NCBI RefSeq assembly: GCF_007827275.1
Contig: NZ_VISE01000001.1
Span: forward strand, 3,658,001 to 3,722,000
Direction of reading: 5' to 3'
Source of the DNA: Gillisia sp. Hel_I_86
Lineage (GTDB): Bacteria > Bacteroidota > Bacteroidia > Flavobacteriales > Flavobacteriaceae
DNA: 64,000 nt
Both the position numbers and the translations under genes were made by a program. The notes below the pieces were generated by a model, which worked only from the letters and a program-made list of their open reading frames with translations, did no database searches and was not told the origin of the DNA. Of this stretch, positions 26,889 through 36,489 are shown piece by piece (position 1 is the first letter of the stretch; each line of letters starts with the position of its first letter).

Positions 26889-29027
26889 TTATTTGGGATA
26901 ATTTTTATCATAAGGCGGCGTAAGGGCCGGTTTATCTTTCCTTGGTTTATCTTCAAGAAACACGCCTTCAAAGGTAGGTGCATTGTCCATACGATCACCT
27001 AGCATCCAATGGGTTTTCGGAATTCCATACCATTTTAATAAAGTGGCCGCGAATGAAGTGGAATCAAAAGGAATATCGCCAGCAGCCCTGAAAACTGTGT
27101 TTTTTTTAATCCAAGGGGAAACCAAGATGGCAGGGACCCTAGGTCCCAATATATCATACTTAAAACCATCTACTTTATCATTCGGCCAAGGTTTTTGAGC
27201 ATAAGGCGGACTCACATGATCATAGATTCCCCCATTTTTAGAAAAAGTGACCACTAATAAAGTATCTTCCCAGTGTGGCCCAGATTGTATGGCCTCGTAT
27301 ATTTCGTTAAGCGCTACTTCCGCTGGGATTATATCGGCTCCCGGATGATAGGAAGTTGTGCCGTTTGGTGCGATCCAGACCGGTTCTAAAAAGCTAAAAG
27401 CCGGCAGGTCTCCATTTTTTGCTTGGATTTTGAAATTTTCAACAGTATCAAGATGGTTTTTGGGATTATTGTCAATACTGGGAACCTGCCCTTCCAGATA
27501 TAAATGGTAAGTAAAGGGATAGCCATCCCATTCAATGGCATTATAAATTTTCCAATTACTTATCCCATGGCTCCATAGTACTTTCCAAATTGATTGACGA
27601 TGCGGGAATTTGGCCCAGTATGCATAAGGATTTCCACCTTCCCATGTACCTAGCCGGTTTAGCGCCGATCCTGTTACCGCAAAGGCTCGGTTAATATCGG
27701 TTCCGCCCGGTACCGAACTAAACCATTCATCGCTAATCGCATAATTTTTTGCGAGTCCGTTTAAAACAGGTACCTGTTCTGGGCTGAAGCTTAGCATTAC
27801 TTCGTGGTTGGCATTATTGCGCACAAAACCTCCCATATCTGGTGTTGCTTTACCGGGATAACCGGGTTTCCTTTCATAGAACATTTGCTCTAATCCATCT
27901 GCATTATTGTGAAAAGGATCCTGAAGTTGATCTGACAATACAATTTTGTCACTCAATTTCCCTTCATTGAACTTACTTTGGTGAACTTTTTTTTCACCAT
28001 CTAGATTATAATACTTGCTATTAGCACCGTTGAATTCCCCTTCTTTTCCAACGAAAACAATTTCATTCTGATTTTTCCCGTAAAGCCAGCCACATATATT
28101 ATCAAAAGATCGGCTTTCAACCATATAATGCACGATATGCTTTATTTTAGTGCGCATATAGCCGATACTGCCTTTTTCAGGTGGGGTTTCAGGGGATTGT
28201 GTTTTGGTTGAAAGGCTCAACAATGAAGCACTGCCCGCCATTTCTTGTGGAAGCTTTCCTTTTTTTACCAAATTATCCAAGGGTTTTTCTGAAGTAGGCT
28301 TAAAATCCCACAAGCTATAGGAAAGATCTCCAGAATGCCAGCACAGTAGCTTTCCATCAATCGCAACAATTTGATGATCTTTGGTGACCCCTTGCCATTC
28401 CCCTTTCCAAACTTCCGGGATAGAAAGTGGCGTTGGGTTTTGTGGATCAAAGCTCCAAATACGAAAAGTCCCATCGGGTAAGCGGTCCAGCACATAATTT
28501 CCTATAGGGATCAATTCATGTCCTGCCTGAATGGAAGGAAATGCTCCTTGGGAAGTATAAGGAGCAGGAAGAGGATCTGAACTTTTTGGGTTCAGAAAAT
28601 TAGGATCAAAATTGAACAGCTCATAAGTGCCACGCCCTTCCCCTCCCACAAAAAACAATAAAAAATTGCCCATTGGAATAAGGTTTACTTCCTTTTGCTC
28701 ATCTGGATTGTTGGAATAATGGTTTCTATATCCCCAGAACTTATTGATTTGCCAGGAACCTTCCTGTACAGATGTTCCCCCTAAAGGATCATTGCTCTTC
28801 ACATCAAATTCATATAAGCGGTACGGGAAAGACTTTTTCTCATTTTTAGCTTCGCTTGGTCCCCATTCCAGTATATAGCCACCAATACTAATCAAACTGT
28901 GAGAAGATTTAATTACTGCTTTGTTATCCACCGGAACCTTGGTGAATAAAATGTCTTTTTTTAGATCGAATTTCCATAACCCATACTTATCCTGGGATTG
29001 GAACCTGTTAATTAGATAAATGCCCAT
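26889..29027 (-). CDS. Phospholipase C/phosphoesterase-family protein with repeat N-terminus, probably catalytically inactive
   Basis: A 712-residue protein without a signal peptide. Residues ~1-270 hold four degenerate repeats of the form L(I)PxGxxLL...Y.L(W)xFD (for example LIPIGNYVLDRLPDGTFRIW), suggesting a beta-propeller or similar. Residues ~295-690 belong to the phosphoesterase family PF04185 (phospholipase C/AcpA). The expected ENRSFD is ESRSFDN (Glu304-Ser305), and the expected YDEHGGxYDH is FSKNGGIYDH (Ser596-Lys597), so the predicted metal ligands Asn, Asp and Glu are replaced. The fold should be kept but phosphatase/lipase activity lost. It is divergent from the glutathione/DNase II cluster and next to IS debris. 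Confidence 0.8.
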   Translation of the reverse strand: MGIYLINRFQSQDKYGLWKFDLKKDILFTKVPVDNKAVIKSSHSLISIGGYILEWGPSEAKNEKKSFPYRLYEFDVKSNDPLGGTSVQEGSWQINKFWGYRNHYSNNPDEQKEVNLIPMGNFLLFFVGGEGRGTYELFNFDPNFLNPKSSDPLPAPYTSQGAFPSIQAGHELIPIGNYVLDRLPDGTFRIWSFDPQNPTPLSIPEVWKGEWQGVTKDHQIVAIDGKLLCWHSGDLSYSLWDFKPTSEKPLDNLVKKGKLPQEMAGSASLLSLSTKTQSPETPPEKGSIGYMRTKIKHIVHYMVESRSFDNICGWLYGKNQNEIVFVGKEGEFNGANSKYYNLDGEKKVHQSKFNEGKLSDKIVLSDQLQDPFHNNADGLEQMFYERKPGYPGKATPDMGGFVRNNANHEVMLSFSPEQVPVLNGLAKNYAISDEWFSSVPGGTDINRAFAVTGSALNRLGTWEGGNPYAYWAKFPHRQSIWKVLWSHGISNWKIYNAIEWDGYPFTYHLYLEGQVPSIDNNPKNHLDTVENFKIQAKNGDLPAFSFLEPVWIAPNGTTSYHPGADIIPAEVALNEIYEAIQSGPHWEDTLLVVTFSKNGGIYDHVSPPYAQKPWPNDKVDGFKYDILGPRVPAILVSPWIKKNTVFRAAGDIPFDSTSFAATLLKWYGIPKTHWMLGDRMDNAPTFEGVFLEDKPRKDKPALTPPYDKNYPK

Positions 29028-29410
29028 ATATTAATAATGTTTTTGATATTCAGCTTACATAAATGCAAGTTCGAGGGGGGAGATACAATAAAACTCTAGT
29101 CGTGGGGATGGAGTTAGATTATGTTAAATATAATATAAACTTTTATTAATTGCCCTGATAATATTTGTTAATTAAACCCTATATTTGAATGGATTTATCT
29201 GAAGATAAGTTAATTATGAAGCCTGATCTAAAACATGAAATGGATTGGCATCCATGTAAATCTATCCCCACTTTTTTTTAGCGCTTTTAAAAAAGGCAAT
29301 TATAGCAGGCTCTTGTTTAGCTCTGCCCTTTTAGAATAGCAAAACCCCATAAATAAATTACTTGCTCATTTGTTTAAAAACATATTATAGAAAATCAATT
29401 ATTAAAGTAG
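29028..29410. other. Divergent promoter region of the accessory cluster
   Basis: No gene is seen. A TATATTTG box at 29180-29187 matches the Bacteroidetes -7 consensus on the + strand and could serve the seven-gene cluster with a ~220-base leader. No - strand box was found for the divergent gene. Confidence 0.45.
29180..29187 (+). promoter_or_regulatory. Candidate -7 box of the accessory operon
   Basis: TATATTTG is an exact TAnnTTTG match upstream of the first cluster gene. No TTG at the usual -33 spacing was found, so this is tentative. Confidence 0.4.
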
Positions 29411-30964
29411 ATGTTCAATTATTTTGGGTACGGTTCTAATATCAATTTAATTTCCCTCAATGCAAAGGGGGTTAAACCTCTATGTTCTGAAAAGGCTGTG
29501 TTAAAAGGCTGGAGATTAAAATTCAACGTAGAACACTGGTTTCGCCATGAAGGTGGGGTAGGAAATATAGAACCTGGAAATGCTGAAGATTTTGTGGAAG
29601 GCGTCCTCCATAAATGTGAAGACGAACACCTAGGGCATCTGGATTTAATGGAATCCTACGGAATAGGTTACACCCGAACTGAAGTAGAAGTAAAAACAAG
29701 CAATGCTGTTAAAAAAGCAATAACGTACATTGGCTTGGCGGATTATATAGATAACGAGTGCCTTCCCACAAGCCGGTATTTAAATATTATCATTGCCGGG
29801 GCTACAGAAGCAAAACTAAGTCCAACTTATCTTCAAAAACTGCGGTCGCAGCCTGTAAAAAGGATTGGAAATTATCCGGAATTCAGGCATCCGGCAACTA
29901 AAACTGCTGTATTTACTAAAGCCTCCCTAAATTCCAATAAAAACCTTACCGCTTTAGGTAGCGCTGTTTTTAACATGGAAAATTGCCGACCCAAATTGCG
30001 TTGTTTAATAGATTTGTTCGGCGGAAAGGATATGACCCTGTTCCATATAAAAAGGCACGATTCCAGTACTGGAAAGGAAAGCTTGGATGATTACCTCAGC
30101 GGAAATATTTCTGATGCTGCCAAAAATTACCTCAACACTTACTTGCACGAATATCAAAAAGAATTTGAATATATTGGGCGATACCTGTTCGATGAAGAAA
30201 TATCCCGCTCTACAAAAACTATTAATCAATCAATTAAATTCACAAATATGAAGAATTATCACGATGCCATGCCACATGGTGAAATCAAGGAAATATTTAA
30301 GGATGTGTTTTTTGTCTCTGGAACCATGAAAAATGAATTTTTCGGCTCTATGTGGCAATTCAGTAGAAATATGACGGTGATTCGGGAAGACGGAAAGCTA
30401 AGCCTCATTAACACAGTAAGATTAAGCGAAGAAGGCCTGGCGGCTTTAGAAAAACTTGGCAGCATTGTAAATGTGGTGAGATTAGGGGATATGCACGGTG
30501 TGGACGATCCCTTTTATCTGGACAGGTACAACACTACATATTGGACGATTCCGGGGATGCGGGTGCCAGAGGGTGTAAAACCAGACAAGGAACTAAAAGA
30601 AGATGGGGAAATGCCTTTTAACAATGCTTCTTTTTTTGAATTTAAAACCACCAAAAGACCCGAGGGCATCATACGCCTAGATCGTGAAGGTGGGATCATG
30701 ATCGCCTGCGACTCCTTACAAAACTGGACAGAACCAGACCAGTTTTTTGATAAAGGAACGGTGGAAACCATGACAAAAATGGACTTTTTTGTGCGGGCCA
30801 ACCTAGGATTGGCATGGTTACATGAAAGTGAGCCAAAGCCTGTTGATTTTGAAAATCTTAAAAAAATCCCTTTTGAACATGCATTATGTGGTCATGGGTA
30901 TCCTCTTGTAAACAATGCGGCAAAACAATACCATACCACCTTTAAACGAATGTTTAACGTTTGA
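29411..30964 (+). CDS. Gamma-glutamylcyclotransferase-metallo-beta-lactamase-like fusion
   Basis: A 517-residue two-domain protein. Residues 1-~150 are a gamma-glutamylcyclotransferase (AIG2/GGCT) fold: YFGYGSN at 4-10 and the likely catalytic Glu81 in LDLMESYGIGYTRTEV. Such enzymes release 5-oxoproline from gamma-glutamyl peptides such as glutathione. Residues ~285-517 resemble an atypical metallo-beta-lactamase-like domain (DVFFVSGTMKNEFF, VVRLGDMHGVDDPFYLDRY, LIR-type strands, ALCGHGYPLVNNA) without the HxHxDH metal motif. It is the first gene of a seven-gene run that also encodes both glutathione synthesis enzymes, and it starts 9 bases before the giant kinase/cyclase gene. The second domain assignment is tentative. 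Confidence 0.75.
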   Translation: MFNYFGYGSNINLISLNAKGVKPLCSEKAVLKGWRLKFNVEHWFRHEGGVGNIEPGNAEDFVEGVLHKCEDEHLGHLDLMESYGIGYTRTEVEVKTSNAVKKAITYIGLADYIDNECLPTSRYLNIIIAGATEAKLSPTYLQKLRSQPVKRIGNYPEFRHPATKTAVFTKASLNSNKNLTALGSAVFNMENCRPKLRCLIDLFGGKDMTLFHIKRHDSSTGKESLDDYLSGNISDAAKNYLNTYLHEYQKEFEYIGRYLFDEEISRSTKTINQSIKFTNMKNYHDAMPHGEIKEIFKDVFFVSGTMKNEFFGSMWQFSRNMTVIREDGKLSLINTVRLSEEGLAALEKLGSIVNVVRLGDMHGVDDPFYLDRYNTTYWTIPGMRVPEGVKPDKELKEDGEMPFNNASFFEFKTTKRPEGIIRLDREGGIMIACDSLQNWTEPDQFFDKGTVETMTKMDFFVRANLGLAWLHESEPKPVDFENLKKIPFEHALCGHGYPLVNNAAKQYHTTFKRMFNV

Positions 30965-30973
30965 TCTATTTAT

Positions 30974-33900
30974 ATGGAGAATGTTGCACTAAGTAAATCA
31001 TTATCAATTTCGGGATTTGTGCTGGAGCAGTTGCTTTTTGATTCCCCTCCGCACCTTATTTACAGGGCTAAAAGAAAAATGGACGATCGTGAGGTGATTA
31101 TAAAAACCCTCAAGGATAAATTCCCAACAAGGGAAAATTTGGCCAGCCTCCAAAGGGAATACAGAATTGCCTCCAAACTTGATCTTGAAGGAACCATAAC
31201 TGTTTACAGTCTTGAAAAGCTTGAAAATGGCAATCCGGCGATTGTTATGGAGCGCTTTGGGATCTCTTTATATGAATACACGAAATCTTTTGCCAATAAA
31301 ACAATTCCTGTTACAAATTTCATTTCCATTGCTATTCCCCTTGTAAAAATCCTAGGGCAAGTACACGATTATAGCGTGATTCATAAAGACATAGTTCCCA
31401 GGAATATTTTGATAGATCCAAAAACCAAAAATCTTCGCATCACAGATTTTAGTGTTTCTTCTGAATTATCACGGGAACACCAAGGGAATATTCTTTCCAA
31501 CCGGATAGAAGGCTCCCTTGCCTATATGTCCCCAGAGCAAACAGGAAGGATCAATCGGGATATCGATTATCGAACAGATTACTATTCCTTGGGGATCCTG
31601 TGCTATGAATTGTTAACTGGTCAATTGCCTTTTCAAGGTGAAGATGCACTAGAATGGGTTCACAACCATATTAGCAAACAACCCAAACAGCCACATGAAG
31701 TAAACCCAAAAATCCCCTCCCAGCTTTCAAAAATTGTATTGAAGCTCATAGCTAAAAATGCAGAAGACCGCTATCAAAGCAGTTTTGGTATTATTAGTGA
31801 TTTGGAGGAATGCAGCGAAAAAATCCATAGCGGTTTATTCGATTTCAATTTTGAATTGGGACAGAGCGATATTTCACCGCAGTTCCAGATACCACAAAAA
31901 CTTTATGGCCGTGAAAAGGAATTGGAAAAACTTTCTTCCTATTTTGAAAAGGTGCTGCTGGGGTCGTTGGAATTTTGCCTGGTTTCCGGTTATTCGGGGG
32001 TAGGGAAATCGGTTTTGGTACAGGAATTAGGACGTTCCATCGTTCAGGAAAAGGGATACCTAATTCAGGGAAAATTTGAGCAATTTAGGCAAAATGCTGC
32101 CTACACTGCGCTGGCAAATGCATTTCGGGATTTGATCAATCAAATTCTAGGGGAACCTGCAAATAGGTTACAGCATTGGAAAAAAAACCTCCTAAAAGTA
32201 CTCGGCAATAACGGACAACTAATGGTTGATCTTGTGCCGGAGCTGGAATTGATTATCGGTCCACAGAAACCGCTAGGCAAGCTTCCTCCTACCAAGGCGC
32301 AAAATCGTTTTACAATGGTTTTCACAAGTTTCCTAAAGGTATTTACCAAGAAAGAACATCCCCTAGTGATTTTTCTGGATGATTTGCAATGGAGCGATGT
32401 ACCAACCCTAAACCTTATCAGTAAATTAATGGCATTGCAGGACCTGGGCCATCTTTTCCTTATAGGGGCATACAGGGACAATGAAGTAGATACCACACAT
32501 CCGTTACTCCTTACATTAGGGGAAATAGAAAATTATAGATATGTAGAACGTATTTCACTAGCGCCATTGAAAAAAAATGCGGTTGTCCAAATTATTAAGG
32601 ACACGCTACACTGCCATGAAGAAAATTCTCGCAAGTTGGGAAAGATTTTATTCGAAAAGACAGGGGGAAATCCCTTTTTTACAATTGAATTGCTCAAAAA
32701 TTTACATGAACGAGAGGTGATTTCATTCAATTCCAGCAATGGCTGTTGGGATTGGGATATAAATAAAATAAAAGAGGTTGGCCACAGTGATAATGTGATC
32801 GATTTTCTTGTTATAGGCTTTAAAATGCTACCGGGGCTCACTCAGCAGGCACTTAAAATGGCAGCATGTATTGGTGCAAGCTTCGATTTAAAGACCTTGT
32901 CCATTATTATGGAACAATCTATGGAAACTACTGCTTCCGATCTATACGAAGCACTAAAATCAAATAGTATCGTTCCACTGGACGAATCTTATAAATTTAT
33001 AGGGATGGATTCATATTCGGTAGATCCTTCTTTCAATCTATTAGGTCCAGATAGCCTAAACCCCACGTATAAATTTCAGCATGACCGCTTGCAACAAGCA
33101 GCCTATAGCATGATTTCCTTGGATAAAAGAAAAGCAGTGCACCTTTCTATTGGCAGGTTGATTTTAAAACACAAAGGGGAAAAGGAAATTGGCGATAGCC
33201 TCCTGCAAATAGTTGACCACCTTAATGAGGGGCGGGCCCTGCTTACCACGGCGAAGGAAAAAACAAGGCTTGCCTCCCTAAACCTTGAGGCCGGGATAAA
33301 AGCTAAAAGTTCTTCAGCCTATGGGGCTTCGCTCGAATATTTAAAAGTTGGATATGAACTGCTTGATGATATTGGCTGGCACAAGAATTTTGATCTCTGC
33401 TGGAAACTCAGTCTGGAAATCCAACAGTGCTATTATTTAACCGGGGAATGGGAAATCGCCGATAAATGGATAGATTTAATGCTGAAAAATGCCAAAACCG
33501 ATCTCCAAAAAGGAACGGTACTTTCGGCAAGGACCAGACAGTATGCCACAATCGGCAAGATGAAAGAATCTATTGTTGCAGCTTATGAGGGGCTTTCTAT
33601 CCTAGGCTTTGACTTTTTGAACAATCCAACCCAAACCAATATAGAAGAAGAAGTACAGCAAATAAAAGAGCAATTAAACGGAAGGGAAATTGCCTCGCTC
33701 ACCCGCCTACCAATCATGAGCGACGAAAAAGCCAAAAATGCCAATAAGTTGCTCATGGAAATTTTTCCTGCGGCATTTTTATCGGGCAGTGGGGTGATGT
33801 TCCCATACCTTGTTCTTAAATCGGTGAATATTGCCCTAAAATTTGGCAATAGCCCGGAATCTGCGTTTGCGTATGCGGGCTACGGAATGATTTTATGTGG

Positions 33901-36367
33901 GTATTTTAATGATACCGCCAAAGGATACAGATATGGCAAACTGGGGGTGGACTTAATAGAACAATTTGAAGATATTTCGCTTAAATCCCGGGTTATGTAT
34001 GTTTACACCATGTTTGTGCACCACTGGAGCAATCACTGGTCTACCATGACCCCTTGGTTTCACAAAGGTATTGAGGCCGGGTACCAATCTGGTGACCTTC
34101 TGTATTTGGCTTACAGCGCTCAAGATTGTATTATCTGGGATCCCAAACTAGACTTGGAAACTGCTTCCCGGGAACAACGCAAGTTCTTGATGATAGTAAA
34201 GGAATGTGATTACCAGGATAGTTATGACTCTGGAACGCTTTTCCTACAGATGCAGCTTAATTTTCAAGGACTTACCAAGGAAAAATTCAGTCTTTCCAAC
34301 GAAGATTTTGATGAAACCTTCTGTGTGGAAGGAATGCTGGAACGAAAGTTTATGACGGGAATTTCAAATTATAATATTTATAAATCTGAAATTCATTTGC
34401 TTTATAACGATCCTGAAGGTGCTTATAAATATGTTCAAGAGCAGGATAAAATGATGGCTTCTGTAATGGCTTTGCCGCAAGTGGTTCGGTTTCACATAGT
34501 ATCCTTTTTGGTGCGCTCGTCCTTATATGCAAAATCTTCTGAAAAAGAAAAGGAAGTTTTAATGGCAAAGATGAAGGAAAGTTTGGCGAATATCAGTTTA
34601 TGGTCCAAACAATGCGAAGCTAATTTCGAACACCTCCGTTTACTAATGGAAGCTGAAATGGCCGGAATTTCAGGGGATTTGAATAAAACCTTACAATATT
34701 ATGAGGCCTCTATAGCAATGGCCGGAAAGCACCATTTTACCCGCGATGCAGCCATGGCAAATGAAAGGACTGCACTTCTATTGATCAATCTTGGAATTCC
34801 AAAGGCTGCCGAAGGCTATCTCCAAGCCGCCTATTATTTGTTTTACCGCTGGGGCGCCCATCGAAAAGGTTCTCAATTACTGGAAGATTACGCAGAAATT
34901 TTAAACACGGCAATTGCTGTTCCAGGAAATGCTCCCAAACGCAACCATAATGCCCCTCCCTTGAAAGCGAACAGCTTTGGTATAGAGCAAATAGATATGA
35001 AATCGGTATTTAAAGCTTCCCAGATAATTTCAGGGGAATTGGTTCTGGAAAAACTACTTGAAGCCACGCTACAGTTATTAGTTGAAAATTCCGGGGCCGG
35101 GAAAGGTATCCTACTGGAACGGCAGAACGGTAAAAATTTAGTCCTTGCCATGATTGATTTCAACAAAACAAAGAAACCAGTAAAAAACAGCCAGATCAAG
35201 GATACTGGTAACCTTGACATTCCTCATACCCTTATCAACACCGCCTTCAGAACGAATGAAAGTATTGTACTGGATAATGCTTCGGCGATAAACCCGTATT
35301 CTTCAGATCCTTATATAAAATCGGCTAAACCATTATCCATTCTATGTGTGCCATTACCTACCCGTGGAGGGCAAATATTAGCGGTATATTTGGAGAACAA
35401 CCTAACACGCAGTGTATTTACAGAAGATAGGGTGAACCTTATCAAGTTGCTTACGGGCCAGGCCAGTATTTCCATTGAGAACGCTAAAATTTATGAGGCA
35501 CAGCAAACCTTGCTTAAGGCACAGCAAAGATTTGTTCCTATTCAGTTCTTAAAGAAACTCGGGCATGAAGACATAGCCAATGTGAAGCTTGGCGAATCGG
35601 TTTCTATGGAAATGAGCGTTTTGTTCTCAGACCTTAGGGATTTTACACCCTTGGTAGAGCAATTATCACCCCAGGAAGTAATTGAATTATTGAATAAATA
35701 TTTTTCAGAAATTGGACTTTCCATAGCAGCATCGGGAGGGTTTATAGATTCTTATGCCGGGGATGAAGTAATGGCACTTTTTGCCATTCCACCGCAACAA
35801 GCAGTAAGAGCTGGTATTAAAATGTACGGGGCATTAAAAAAATTCAATAAAAATTCTGGATTAAACCTTAAAATGGGCATTGGCATGAACACGGGCCCAC
35901 TTGTGTTGGGAACCATGGGTGGTGCCGGCAGGATGCAGTGCTCGGTATTAGGGGATACCGTAAACCTGGCTTCCAGAATAGAGCAACTTACCAAGTTTTA
36001 TGGAGCACGGTTTTTAATTGGGGAAAACACCTTTCTAAATATAGATAGAAAAGAGGATTTTTCGCTTAGGCTTATAGATCGGGTAGCGGTGAAAGGAAAA
36101 GGAAAAGCAGTTAGGCTATATGAAGTTTTGGATGTTGAAAGCAAGAAGGCAAGGTTGCAAAAAGAGGCTTCTGTAAAGCCACTCGAACTCGGGATGCAGG
36201 CCTATTATAATCAAGAATTTGGAGAGGCATTTAAAATATTTAATGAGGGAAGCCTAAACAATCCAGTGGATAGGGTTTTTGCCATTTTTAAGGAGCGCTC
36301 AAATAATTACAGGAGCAATCCCCCGGGTGCCAATTGGCAGGGATTTGATATATTTACCAGTAAATAA
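30974..36367 (+). CDS. Ser/Thr kinase-AAA ATPase-GAF-class III cyclase sensor
   Basis: A 1797-residue cytoplasmic signalling protein. (a) Residues ~10-285: Ser/Thr kinase fold with Lys44, HKD at 137-139 and DFS at 158-160 in place of HRD and DFG. (b) ~300-700: AAA/STAND ATPase with Walker A GYSGVGKS (339-346) and Walker B VIFLDDLQWSD. (c) ~740-1290: helical TPR-like region. (d) ~1310-1500: GAF domain. (e) ~1535-1715: class III nucleotide cyclase with metal Asp1553 (FSDLRDF) and Asp1597 (YAGDEVM) and VLGDTVNLASR. The base-selecting Lys of adenylate cyclases appears to be Ser1593. It may sense a small ligand and make a cyclic nucleotide controlling this cluster. Confidence 0.88.
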   Translation: MENVALSKSLSISGFVLEQLLFDSPPHLIYRAKRKMDDREVIIKTLKDKFPTRENLASLQREYRIASKLDLEGTITVYSLEKLENGNPAIVMERFGISLYEYTKSFANKTIPVTNFISIAIPLVKILGQVHDYSVIHKDIVPRNILIDPKTKNLRITDFSVSSELSREHQGNILSNRIEGSLAYMSPEQTGRINRDIDYRTDYYSLGILCYELLTGQLPFQGEDALEWVHNHISKQPKQPHEVNPKIPSQLSKIVLKLIAKNAEDRYQSSFGIISDLEECSEKIHSGLFDFNFELGQSDISPQFQIPQKLYGREKELEKLSSYFEKVLLGSLEFCLVSGYSGVGKSVLVQELGRSIVQEKGYLIQGKFEQFRQNAAYTALANAFRDLINQILGEPANRLQHWKKNLLKVLGNNGQLMVDLVPELELIIGPQKPLGKLPPTKAQNRFTMVFTSFLKVFTKKEHPLVIFLDDLQWSDVPTLNLISKLMALQDLGHLFLIGAYRDNEVDTTHPLLLTLGEIENYRYVERISLAPLKKNAVVQIIKDTLHCHEENSRKLGKILFEKTGGNPFFTIELLKNLHEREVISFNSSNGCWDWDINKIKEVGHSDNVIDFLVIGFKMLPGLTQQALKMAACIGASFDLKTLSIIMEQSMETTASDLYEALKSNSIVPLDESYKFIGMDSYSVDPSFNLLGPDSLNPTYKFQHDRLQQAAYSMISLDKRKAVHLSIGRLILKHKGEKEIGDSLLQIVDHLNEGRALLTTAKEKTRLASLNLEAGIKAKSSSAYGASLEYLKVGYELLDDIGWHKNFDLCWKLSLEIQQCYYLTGEWEIADKWIDLMLKNAKTDLQKGTVLSARTRQYATIGKMKESIVAAYEGLSILGFDFLNNPTQTNIEEEVQQIKEQLNGREIASLTRLPIMSDEKAKNANKLLMEIFPAAFLSGSGVMFPYLVLKSVNIALKFGNSPESAFAYAGYGMILCGYFNDTAKGYRYGKLGVDLIEQFEDISLKSRVMYVYTMFVHHWSNHWSTMTPWFHKGIEAGYQSGDLLYLAYSAQDCIIWDPKLDLETASREQRKFLMIVKECDYQDSYDSGTLFLQMQLNFQGLTKEKFSLSNEDFDETFCVEGMLERKFMTGISNYNIYKSEIHLLYNDPEGAYKYVQEQDKMMASVMALPQVVRFHIVSFLVRSSLYAKSSEKEKEVLMAKMKESLANISLWSKQCEANFEHLRLLMEAEMAGISGDLNKTLQYYEASIAMAGKHHFTRDAAMANERTALLLINLGIPKAAEGYLQAAYYLFYRWGAHRKGSQLLEDYAEILNTAIAVPGNAPKRNHNAPPLKANSFGIEQIDMKSVFKASQIISGELVLEKLLEATLQLLVENSGAGKGILLERQNGKNLVLAMIDFNKTKKPVKNSQIKDTGNLDIPHTLINTAFRTNESIVLDNASAINPYSSDPYIKSAKPLSILCVPLPTRGGQILAVYLENNLTRSVFTEDRVNLIKLLTGQASISIENAKIYEAQQTLLKAQQRFVPIQFLKKLGHEDIANVKLGESVSMEMSVLFSDLRDFTPLVEQLSPQEVIELLNKYFSEIGLSIAASGGFIDSYAGDEVMALFAIPPQQAVRAGIKMYGALKKFNKNSGLNLKMGIGMNTGPLVLGTMGGAGRMQCSVLGDTVNLASRIEQLTKFYGARFLIGENTFLNIDRKEDFSLRLIDRVAVKGKGKAVRLYEVLDVESKKARLQKEASVKPLELGMQAYYNQEFGEAFKIFNEGSLNNPVDRVFAIFKERSNNYRSNPPGANWQGFDIFTSK

Positions 36368-36489
36368 CTGAAATTCAACTAATAAAAATATTTTGCGCCT
36401 TCTTTTTCATACCTTAAGGCGGCGCTTTAAATACAAAAAGTTCCAACTCCCCTCCCCCACAACGATTTTAATTCTAATCCGTCTTTAAT

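Noticed and set aside
36393-36427. GCGCCTT..AAGGCGGCGC structure after the cyclase gene as a terminator
   Set aside because: The stem is imperfect and no T run follows; it may be a weak hairpin, but it does not clearly split the operon.
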